This document shows, piece by piece, positions 47,801 through 55,684 of a DNA stretch of 64,000 bases (its first letter is position 1; the number at the start of each line of letters is the position of its first letter). This DNA comes from Scilla litardierei (taxonomy: Eukaryota > Streptophyta > Magnoliopsida > Asparagales > Asparagaceae), in NCBI GenBank assembly GCA_030789695.1, contig CM061141.1:325547938-325611937 (forward strand), given 5' to 3'. The notes under the pieces are model-generated. The model was not told where the DNA came from, did no database searches, and worked only from the letters and a program-made list of their open reading frames with translations. Both the position numbers and the translations under genes were made by a program.

Positions 47801-47904
47801 AGTTTCCCCACTTCCACCTTGAGGACAAGGTGGCTCTTTTAGGGGGGGTATTGATGCGGACCCGAGCCCGAGCCCGCACCCACTTGAGGCCGGCGGCTAC
47901 CTAG
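44800..47904 (+). CDS. Ge pol: reverse transcriptase, RNase H, integrase, chromodomain
   Basis: An open frame of 1034 codons. The first 25 or so codons overlap protease in another frame and are probably not used. Residues counted from 44800: reverse transcriptase with SKIDLKAGYHQI and active site FFDD at 263-266; RNase H with catalytic Asp 411 in ETDASG; integrase zinc residues His598, His605, Cys635, Cys638; integrase catalytic Asp668, Asp728 and Glu764, with 35 residues between the last two as usual; integrase C-terminal domain (VFHVSQLRRAIG); chromodomain about 965-1010 (LIHWAGLPDCDATW). All catalytic residues are present. The stop lies 50 bases inside the 3' LTR, common in this group. The product would copy and insert the element and could supply enzymes to defective relatives such as Gb. 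Confidence 0.93.
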   Translation: MAEEAGGYAGELEATQDGVRGGERTVVLTGDPTLCLSMVAFKAITRALRREGEGYLVECRLAGAEQEPQAGVPEEVEQVLGQYQEVFQDPQGLPPERGHEHAIVLRDGAAPVSVRPYRYPHVQKDEIERMVGEMLQAGVIQPSVSPFSSPVLLVKKKDGSWRFCVDYRALNKETVADRFPIPVIDELLDELHGAVVFSKIDLKAGYHQILMRPEDVPKTAFRTHEGHYEFLVMPFGLTNAPSTFQALMNDVFRPFLRRFILVFFDDILVYSRTMGEHVGHLEVVFRELLRHQLYANRKKCSFGQRQIEYLGHVVSAAGVAADRAKIEAMLDWPVPTTLRALRGFLGLTGYYRKFVRGYSTIAGPLTDQLKKDGFQWGEAAAKAFEALKEAMTTAPVLALPDFSITFVVETDASGVGLGAVLMQLGRPIAYFSQVLSARARLKSVYERELMAIVLAIQKWRPYLMGREFVVRTDQRSLKYLLEQRLVTEEHQRWLSKLVGYRFVIEYRPGLENKAADALSRREEGVHLRALSLPVWIDGEPMLQEAEADPELRLIREQLQGGGEAPQGYSLEGRRLLYQGRLVLPRTSTFIPALFQEFHSSVVGGHSGVQQTYMRMSREVYWPGMRRAIAHLVAACDVCQRHKYMAMAPAGLLQPLALPERVWEEVTMDFIDGLPRSEGYSVIFVVVDMLSKYAHFIPLKHPYTAVSVAAAFTRKVIRLHGIPASIVTDRDQVFLSGFWREIFLVQGTVLKRSTAYHPQTDGQTEVVNRSIETYLRCFASETPRQWYRWLAWAEYWYNTSYHSAAGTTPFRVLYGRDPPELLRFGERQTPVSRVEDYMRERESIMEELKKHLLRAQQVMKARADGHRRDVHFQEGDMVYLKLRPYRQRSLARRRNEKLSARFYGPFEIAAKIGQVAYRLRLPSTATIHPVFHVSQLRRAIGEQTVSSTLPPTLTEEMEVMLEPLEVRAVRQGPRGQREVLIHWAGLPDCDATWEAYRVIQEQFPHFHLEDKVALLGGVLMRTRARARTHLRPAAT
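47836..47851 (+). promoter_or_regulatory. Ge polypurine tract
   Basis: The purine-rich run AGGGGGGGTAT directly precedes the 3' LTR start at 47852. It is the usual primer site for second-strand DNA synthesis and overlaps the last pol codons. Confidence 0.8.
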
Positions 47905-48266
47905 GGGGGACCCACCCCCCTTTAGTCACTTACGTGCGCCGTAGGAGGCGCGGTAGCACGTAGGAGGGTTAGTTAGGGGTATTCTAGTCATTTTAGACTA
48001 GATTAGTAATTCCCCACTTTTCTATAAATTAGGGCTAGCCGTCTTTATTTTATTTTATGCTTGATTTGTGAAGAAACTCTTTAGGCATCATTGAGAAGGT
48101 TTTTAGGCTTTGATCCGACATCCAAAGCTAGGAGATAGGGTTTCGTCTCGAAGGAAACTCAACCTATTTGTAGTTCTTCGCATTTCATATCTATAAAAAT
48201 CCTCTTTTTACATTTTTCCACTTTAAAATATATCGATTTGATTGATTCGATCCCCGGATCGTATCA
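47852..48266 (+). repeat. Ge 3' LTR
   Basis: Partner of 42086-42499. By eye it is identical except for six instead of five C in one run near 47916. The end CGTATCA abuts TAATA. Confidence 0.95.
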
Positions 48267-48271
48267 TAATA

Positions 48272-48839
48272 TCATCAGTAGGGCCACCATGGGGTGGTGT
48301 CAAAGAGGATGGTGTGGGTGAGGATACATGTGTGGATGGTGTAGGGGACGATGGTGCTCCAGATGAGTGGTGGTGATGGCGGTGATGTGGGAACATGAGG
48401 TGTGGATGTAGATGGTTGTGTAGACAATAATGGATGGAGTGGGGTGGCATGAGTAGGAGAGAGGGTACAGCTGCATGATAGTATCTTTGAGCATAGTGCC
48501 AGCGGTAAACAGCATCCAACTACAACTGGAGGACGTGACAATGGATGTGAGGCCGTCTACCGAGGTCCGAAATGCAATCAGGGTGCTAATCGTGGTGGTC
48601 TAGAAATCCTGAAGTTCCTCCTCCACTCGAGTGATACGCTCGAGAGAAAAGTGGAGTAGAGCTGGTACCCACGCCATGTGGGTGAGATCTCTGTGCAAAC
48701 TGACGAATGTGTGGCTAAGGTGGAGGCCTAACGGGGCCTGAATGAGTGGCACCAGAAGGATCAGGAATAGCTGGGATCTGTATGGAATGACGCTGAGCCT
48801 GAGCCTAAGCAAGCTGGGGCTGAGCAGCGGCAGCAAGAT
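48272..48839 (-). other. At internal sequence, low-complexity
   Basis: Continues the Athila-like block right of Ge. The minus strand is rich in CAC/CCAT words and gives His/Pro/Ser-rich frames that I do not interpret as genes. Confidence 0.4.
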
Positions 48840-49770
48840 CTAGATCTGGTGAAAATCTCCACTACACAGCTCCAGCTGCGAGAATCATGAAGCGATTGGG
48901 ATTGGGGAGAATGGTATATAGTGTGGACTGAGGCCCGTGAAGCCAATGATATCTCTCGTCCCCAATATCTCTAATTATAAGCATCTTGGTGAGGACAGAG
49001 AGATCAAGTGAGGTGGAGCCAACGACAAGAATCCAATATCGGGGGTTCTGAATGATACGGGAGGGAGGCACGCAATGACAGTGATTAGCCATCCGCAGCA
49101 GATCGTGGCACGGGGTCTACTAACAGTGTTGACGAACCTATACCCTAGATATGAACCGGCATGAATGCGAATACGAGGAGAAGCCCTTATCGTGGACGTT
49201 TCGGGGTTGGGTCATCGCCCAAAGGAAGAAAATCTCATCTCGGGAGACCTGGCCAGTCTTTTCCCGATAGAAAATGGTATTCGCAGTGATGCGAATGGAT
49301 ATGCGAAGGCATGGGTGTATGATAGAGGATGTCTTCGCCCTAGTGACGGGAAATTCTGCCTGGCCAGTGATCTGCTCTCAGAAAGCATCTGAGTCATAAG
49401 CTTGGGAGACTCCACTATTGTGCCTAAAGGCCCCAGGAGTGATGGCCATGGGCCACTTGAAGATGTTTAGAAAATCATAGGACATGACATAGTCATTGAC
49501 TCATTGTTCATCAAGCAAAATGAAAAGGCATCTTTTTGGCACTTGAGTGAACTCGAAAACTCTAAAGTGGGTCACTTGTAAGTGCGTACCTCACAATCTA
49601 GAAAGTCAGTCCAACTTATATTGTGCATTAGGGTTTGGACACCCTCGGTGAGACCCAAAGAATTTAGAGCAGAGATGCTCGAGAAATTGGTGGGAATAAT
49701 GGGTCTCCGATAGAGGATCATGTAAGTGCTTTGTTGATGTTCATCAGCGAAGATAATCCACATGATGTCT
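48840..49770 (-). pseudogene. At gag-like ORF remnant
   Basis: Read on the minus strand, a string of broken frames resembles the Athila ORF1/gag family. The best piece is a block with RAKTSSIIHP followed by RITANTIFYREN, which parallels the conserved Athila stretch of type AKASAI.NPALRYIH...LANTIFGR. Pieces with FADEHQQSTY and FLDCEVRTYK (49572-49763) lie upstream. Many stops are present. The family call rests on remembered conservation and a profile search would settle it. Confidence 0.5.
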
Positions 49771-50389
49771 AGTTGTGGAGGTGGAATGGGTGTTGGTTTA
49801 AGAGGGGCAGAGGACGTGGAGGCAATGGATGTGGATGTGCGTGCTCTAACATTCCTCCCTTGTCCACCCCCTCGTGGAGGTGCAGCATGCTTAGTGCGAA
49901 CTCATGGGGGCATTGTGAGTGTAGCGAGTGTATATGCAATGGGGTGTGTAAATGAGGGCGACACAAGACTCTACGCAATTTGCAATTTCAGCGAGCAATC
50001 AAATTTACTTGAGAAAAAAATCAGAAGTGAGAGTGATGAACGAGTGTACCCAAGTGATCGAGGCTCCTCGCCGTGATGAAAATGCTCCAAAGCTTCAGTC
50101 GATCTCTCCCAAGCTTGCTAATGTGCCCGCGTCATGTGAACTTCAGCAAAAACCCCAAACTCGACCATTTTAGGGTGTCTCGTTGGCCGTTTCAACGAAG
50201 ATGGAGATGGAGAGGTTGGAAGATTGGAGAGGTGTGGAGTCGATTTTGGAAGAGGATGAGTGTTTGAGGGGATTTGGTTGATCGGAGAGGAAGAGATGGA
50301 GGGGAAGTCGGAACGTTTAGAAGAAAAGTGATGAACTCGGCTGCATTGGAGGGTTTGGGTTATATAGGCGGGCGACATAGTCAAGTGAC

Positions 50390-51015
50390 GCGATCGTGTC
50401 ACTTGATGAAAGGCCGCATCGCTTCAGATGGCTCCGACGCGGCGGTACGACGCGGTCGCATCGATGGCATTCCGACGGCATCGTCGAGAAATTCAAGTGG
50501 CTAAAAATTGGTTCCATGCAGTCGCGTCGTCTGAATGACGCAACCGTGTCAGTCCGAGGGAATTATGAGCCAAAATCCAAAGATTTGGGCATTTTACGCG
50601 GTCGCGTCGCTTGGACGAAACGATCGCGTCATTTGGATGTGATTTTTGGCTTTGCTAATGGGTTGACGAAACGGTCATTTCGTTGGGACAAAACGACCGC
50701 GTGGAGGGAGTTTTGAAGTGTGATTTTTGGCTTGAAAAGTGGATCGACGCGGTCGCATGGCTTAAACGACGCGACCGTGCCAGGAGATAGTAAATGGGCC
50801 AAAAATCCAAAGAATTGACCATTTGACGCGACTGTTTGGTCAAGTTGGCGCGACCGCGTTATCCTTGATCTTCAGCTTCAAAAACTCCACTTTGGCATCC
50901 ATTGATGCGATCGAGTGTGATGTCACACGACCGCGTCAATCAAGATCTGTTGCATGAAATTTTCCTACTGGCATTCCTCCATGCAACCGCGTGGGGTATC
51001 CCACGCAGTCGCGTT
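50390..51015. repeat. Cluster of GCGACCGCGT-type palindromic words (right)
   Basis: About fourteen imperfect copies of ACGCGGTCGCGT or its reverse occur in the presumed U3 of the right At LTR, upstream of a minus-strand TATA-like word at 50361-50367. The same word type fills the left cluster at 40.05-40.42 kb, although the sequences between the words are not similar. Confidence 0.75.
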
Positions 51016-51130
51016 CTTCTCCTTGAAATAAAAAACACTTGAATTAGTTGGGTTTTGAGGGGGTTATTTTATTTATTCGAAATTCAACTAATCAACTAAA
51101 ATAAAAATGAGGATGGAAACTAGGAAAGTT

Positions 51131-52919
51131 AGGGTGCCCACTTGTTGGAATCAACGCTCAGTTGGATGATGTAGTTGCTTATAAGTGCCCACTTATGTTC
51201 CTTGTTACATCTATGTTTAATCGTGTTGAATTATGCCCATATATTCCTAGTTATGGTTCGGCCACACTACGAAGAATTGGATTTGTACATTACGTTTTGG
51301 AAATAAAAGGAAAGCGAGGTTGTGTATTAGTAATTTGTGGTGGAAATTGTACTTGGGCCTCCTTATGTAATTCATGGGGTGTTTTTGATGGCAAGAAGAA
51401 AAATTGTAAGTAGTTAACTTGAACACATGGAATTGGTTATTGGCTTATGCAGGAATGGAGCGGGGTGTTGGTTGCATGGATGTGTTGGACCTAACTTAAA
51501 TTAATTAAATTAATGCATGACATGAACGATGTGGAAGTGAATGAGAAATGATGAAAGGGCATACATCTATGGGTGCATGACACCATAGTGAAAGAAAGGA
51601 AGAAAAGAATGTGCTAATGTGGTAGTGCCAATGTGGTTTCCTAATCCCATATATACATGCCAATAACTTACATATCCTTGCCAAAGATGTAGTGAAAAAT
51701 CCTCCTAAAAGTAAACATGTCAAATGATAATGCTTGTAATTATTTCTTCTATGTTTGCAAGTCATGTCATTTCTGTCTGTATGCTCTTTCCATATCCATG
51801 GTGGTTGTAGTTATGTTTCTTCTTGGTTGACACCTTTCACATTAACTCTTCATGACTTCCTTTATCCATAATTGGTGGTAAAAGAACGTCAATAATAATG
51901 CTGACTAATAATCTTAATAATCTTAGAATGACACATTCCTCCCTAAAGAGTGTGAGTATTCTAGGATGGGGTTGGAGGAAACCTGAATAAGGTGTAAGCA
52001 TAAGGACTGGACTAGTGAGGATATGTGTCTCCCTCACACCCCCAACCGAAAGTATGAGGATTGGGCAGAGGTGGAGAGGTCCATGGGTGTACTCATGATG
52101 CACCATGAGATAGTTTTGCATGTGTGACGAGTGATACTCTCTCCCGAAACGAGGGAGGTTCGAGAGGCCCCGTTAAAGATGATCAGTGCACGTGTACCAT
52201 TGGCGGAGTAGTTAGAGAGCTACCCACCTAAGGTAAGGCCCAATTTCTGATGCCCTACAATTACCCATGGTTTCCAAAGAACTTAATGAACTTAAAGATT
52301 GCATAACACGTATGTAATTATTGTACATCATGTATTTGTTTCCTTGTTACATTATGTAGTTGTTCACTTTATGTAGTTGTTTCCTTATGCTTGTAGCTTG
52401 TAGTTGCTCACTTGCATTACATGATGTGTGTGATAGATGTACTCTCTCTATTTAGTTTCTTGCATCTCCTGTTATGCATGATGAAAGACATAATATGCCA
52501 TATAGAGTTGGACTTCATATTGGGCACGCTGTGACGTGTCCTCCCACTTTTTCCACAGGTGTTAGACACATGGAGTCTTCAGTAAGAGATGGCATGGAGC
52601 TGTGGAGGCAGTGTAGATTAGAGAGTGAGCTGTAGTAGGGTGCGTCTTTGGGTTGGAGTAGTACTTTGTAATATGGTTGTTGTACTTGAACTGATATGTG
52701 TGTGAATGAAAAGATGATATTTTATATGTATTGTGTGCCTTGAGATGTGTACTTCTGTGATGTTTCTGAGTTGGAGCATTGTCCGTACTTTCCAGCACGT
52801 GCGCAGTGACATGCATCTTCTCTCTTTGTACTCTCTCGTCCTTCTTTTTTTATCACCCTCGCCTCTTCGGGAATACTTGGGACGAATTCGTACTTTCCGG
52901 TTATCCTGGTGAGCGGGAC
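51131..52919. other. Unclassified stretch inside Sa 3' LTR region
   Basis: About 1.8 kb without a recognisable gene. It lies between the Athila-like block and the end of the Sa 3' LTR, so it is probably another insertion or the diverged flank of At. The 83-codon frame at 51162-51413 has no family resemblance. Confidence 0.4.
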
Positions 52920-53193
52920 GAGACAGTGGGTGAACCAGGATAATTTCACGTATGCTCGCGATTGTTGATTATCTCTCTCTCTCTCATGTATTACTTGCAT
53001 GTGTTATTATTAATTCCAATGCGCACTAACTCTATTTCATTGCAAGTATTTCTTGATTTGATTAGGTTATTGATGATGTAATTCTCTCAAGAGACTTAGG
53101 CTAAATTTTGAGGGTTTAATTTTTATTTGTGCAATTATTTTGAAACACTAATCACCCCTCTAGTGCGTTGCTTGCTATTTATAGGAACCAACA
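52920..53193 (+). repeat. Sa 3' LTR, right end
   Basis: Aligns with the last 270 bases of the Sa 5' LTR, including GATTGTTGATTATCTCTCTC, TAACTCTATTTCATTGCAAG and the end CCAACA. It borders AAGTC at 53194-53198. Substitutions against the 5' LTR are moderate. Confidence 0.85.
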
Positions 53194-53490
53194 AAGTCTT
53201 TGCAAAGATGGCCTCTACTCTTGTCCCTAAACTTGGATCAGAAATTTCCCTTCTGAGCTCCACCCTTCTCATTACTCTGACCTTTTACCACAATTAGAGC
53301 ATCGTTGGCTCGACTTCTCATATCATCATCGTTCTTCCTCCTGAACTCATTGCTCGTAAGAGTGTTGGACACTTCTTCAAATGTGATCAAGTCTTTACCA
53401 TAAGTAAATCAAAAGCAACTATTATAGCATGTCACTTAGAAAATTACGCCCTCCAAGCTCTCCAAGATGGATGATATTGACTCATTAGCT
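53194..53490 (-). pseudogene. Ca gag, upstream part
   Basis: On the minus strand it shows TYGKDLITFEEVSNTLTSNE, a conserved stretch near the end of copia gag, followed by basic sequence with KFRDKSRGH leading to the knuckle at 20.8 kb. One stop lies in between. The frame is continuous with 20802 once Sa and one AAGTC copy are removed. The upstream limit against the hAT remnant is approximate. Confidence 0.75.
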
Positions 53491-53509
53491 TTATATTAAC
53501 ATGGAAAAA

Positions 53510-53935
53510 TTTATAAAACAAAACGTCCTTTAGGACATTTTTCTAGCTTTTGAGAAGCAAAGATTTTTATTGAAGTTATTTTATAGAATACTCACCCCAT
53601 TTAACCTATATTGAGCCATGGTTGATCTTAAATATGTTTTTAGTATTTTTCAACTTGGAAAACCACTTTCGGCTGAAGCAACTATTACTGGGATGGTCAA
53701 CAATATCATATATGCAATGCTTATATTAGGAAAAGAATTCGTCTTACTAAAATAATCTAAAATCAAAATTGGAGCATTAATTTTTGCAGGTAAGACTTCT
53801 TTTAGGACTCTTAACTCTGAAAAAAGATCACACCCATCAATATCAGAATGTTCACCGACTTTCAAAAAAATTCAAGATCTATGCAACGGCTCTAATGGTG
53901 GACATTGTTTAAACAACACACAACACAATAAATAG
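53510..53935 (-). pseudogene. hAT transposase C-terminal (dimerisation) remnant
   Basis: The minus strand encodes a block with IAYMILLTIPVIVASAESGF, then after a stop KILKTYLRSTMAQYRLNGVS. This is the hallmark of the hAT dimerisation domain (usual form: LL.IPVTVASAERSFSKLKLIK.YLRSTMSQERL). The preceding sequence fits the zinc-finger MYM-type hAT-like proteins of plants. The catalytic N-terminal part is not seen, so this is a fragment of a DNA transposon or of a domesticated relative. Confidence 0.75.
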
Positions 53936-54685
53936 ATAATAAAATAATCGACGGTGCACAAAGATCAATACTCAAAGGCTTTAATCTAAAAAATATGACC
54001 TGAGATATCAGAATAGTTTTCCGTTCTCAGTCTCCGTTCTGAATCAATCTCATCTTTTTCTTTTTCTAGCTGATCTGATCAATGAATTCTTAAACTGTAA
54101 ACAAAAAACATATATCAGATGCATACTTGCATTTGTTACTCCTTTGCTAAACAAAAAATAGAGTATGATTAGTAGTAAACATATATCAGATGAATTTAGC
54201 TATTAGATTAAGTTCATTCTCATTTGCTTCACACTACAATACTAAATTAAACATCTATCCAGCTACTACATTAAACTCATTTTCTTTTAACTCACTACAC
54301 AGCCATGACAATACAAACTCAACCGAGATTTCTTCCAAATAAACGTTGAATCTTAACCAAATCAAAATATAAAACACTCCAAAATTCTAACACCCATTAC
54401 AACTTCAAAATTCTCACAAGAAAACACCAATCAAAGAAGAAAATTTATATTCGTTGTTAGTTTTCTCTTGGCAATTAATTATGTCCTTCATTTCCTTCAA
54501 GAACTAGATCTTGGCGATACAAAGTTCATCTGCTTCACATTTCCATCTAAATATGCAGCCTTCAGATCCAGAACCAACCCTAAAAACTTAACTCCCAGTA
54601 AAAACCCGAGTAATCACGAGAATTTTGCCATTAAAAGTGCTCAGATCTAAGCGCACACTGGAAATTCAAAGCTCACCTAAGGTCC

Positions 54686-54860
54686 GAATGAAGGAGTCTC
54701 CAGTTCCGGTGGCGGTCGAGGCGTGTGTGGTTGGGGTCAGAAGCGTCGATGCGGTCGGGGTGCTCAGGTGACGCACTGACAGAGAGAGAGGGTGGGGGGG
54801 GGGGGGGGGGGGGAGAGGGGGACAGAGAGCTGAGAGGGGCACCCGAGTTGATGGCTAGGG
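54686..54860 (-). other. Untranslated-exon-like stretch with 20-G run
   Basis: On the minus strand a CT-rich, GC-rich stretch ends in a good splice donor (CCTTAG, then GTGAGC, near 54680). That is the look of a plant 5' untranslated exon. The plus strand has a run of 20 G at 54794-54813 flanked by GA repeats. If real it could be the first exon of the gene to which the hAT remnant belonged. This is an inference. Confidence 0.3.
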
Positions 54861-54869
54861 TTTCTTCTC

Positions 54870-55684
54870 GGAACTCTTAAGTTGAAGCTGGCTGGGCAAA
54901 AGAGAACGGGCTGGGCAAATTAAATTGAAGCGGGCCAAGATGATGTTGGGCTGAGGAAGAATAGGAAATAAATGCTTTAATATTTAAGGGAAACGATGCA
55001 TACATGAAATTTGACCAAATTAATCTTGCCCACATGCGACATCACTGCGTGGAAATGATGCCATGTGGACCAAAACTTTGTAGGACTAGTTTAGTCTGCT
55101 ACTTGCATTGATGATGTATGTGCAATGATGGTGATGATGAATTGATAAGTCGTCGACTGAGGGCAAAGATTGACCAGTAGATGGATCAATTCCACGAGCT
55201 GCCGACGTATCTGCAACACGAGGAACCTGCCAAAAGTGGGTCTGGCATGGATTCGACCCAAAACACATCCGAAGTCAAAGTAAACTCGTATAGTAAGAAG
55301 CGAACTTTGTGAGTCCGAACTATCTATGCCGAGCTATAATTTAAGTGGAGAAAGCTCAAGTATGTATAATGATACCTGACTTTTTAGATGGAATTATTTC
55401 GAACCCCTCCTTTGTAGGAGAATCATTCCTTTTATTGAAGTCAAGTGATTGATGACGACTCCTCGTCTTCCGAACGATCGTCATCATGTAGAATATCAAG
55501 AGATTGTCCATAACAATCATTGATGGCGAGGATCATAAATAGCCACCATTAAATGTTGTCATTGAATGCCATCATTGAATGCCTCCATTATTCGGTAATT
55601 GAAGAGTCGTGTATTCCAAGCGACATACCGGCTTTAACATTGATCGTTGAGAATCTTAAGGGTCATGCTCATTAAATTAGGTAA
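54870..55684. other. Non-coding stretch left of the solo LTR
   Basis: No recognisable gene. From about 55.3 kb the sequence style (GAGCTATA words, repeated ATTGAATGCC) matches the region right of the solo LTR, so it is probably the leader or LTR of the element carrying the gene at 58.7-60.5 kb. Confidence 0.4.

Larger units (their letters stand above)
42081..48271 (+). mobile_element. Ge: near-intact young Ty3/gypsy chromovirus
   Basis: TSD TAATA at 42081-42085 and 48267-48271. 5' LTR 42086-42499 (414 bp), primer-binding site for initiator tRNA-Met 42503-42514, gag-protease 42526-44870, pol to 47904, polypurine tract ending at 47851, 3' LTR 47852-48266 (415 bp). By eye the LTRs differ only by one C in a C-run. 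This and the long open pol frame mark a recent insertion. Three frame breaks in gag-pro each fall at a G-run. Size and chromodomain tail (HLEDKVALL) fit a Reina-like chromovirus, though the clade is uncertain. Confidence 0.95.
39600..51130 (-). mobile_element. At: Athila-like gypsy remnant inside Sa (ends unresolved)
   Basis: A block read on the minus strand and split by Ge. It has a gag-like region (about 48840-49770), two LTR-like regions each with TATA-like words on the minus strand (39915-39922 and 50361-50367) and clusters of GCGACCGCGT-type words (40050-40420 and 50390-51015). The motif TTGAGGACAATG, followed by TTTAGCTTG, is typical of Athila/Tat 3' regions and occurs twice (about 40666-40690 and 42000-42030, minus strand). 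The left LTR-like region ends CACACATCA at 40657. The two LTR-like regions do not align well, so this may be two related elements. No target duplication was found. Confidence 0.5.
20798..53198 (+). mobile_element. Sa: SIRE-like Ty1/copia element holding all nested insertions
   Basis: The outer insertion of the nest. The TSD AAGTC is at 20798-20802 and 53194-53198. The element starts TATTGGAC at 20803 (expected TGTTGG, one change) and ends CCAACA at 53193. It holds a 5' LTR, a primer-binding site at 24743-24754, a gag gene split by Gc, no detectable protease or polymerase, and a 3' LTR split by the At/Ge block. The coiled-coil-rich gag tail and long LTRs fit the SIRE/Maximus lineage, by inference. 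Removing it restores the gag frame of Ca, which strongly supports the boundaries. Confidence 0.8.

Noticed and set aside
50118..50716. Open frames on both strands over the GCGACCGCGT cluster
   Set aside because: CpG-rich palindromic words avoid stops on both strands. The region is LTR U3-like, not coding.
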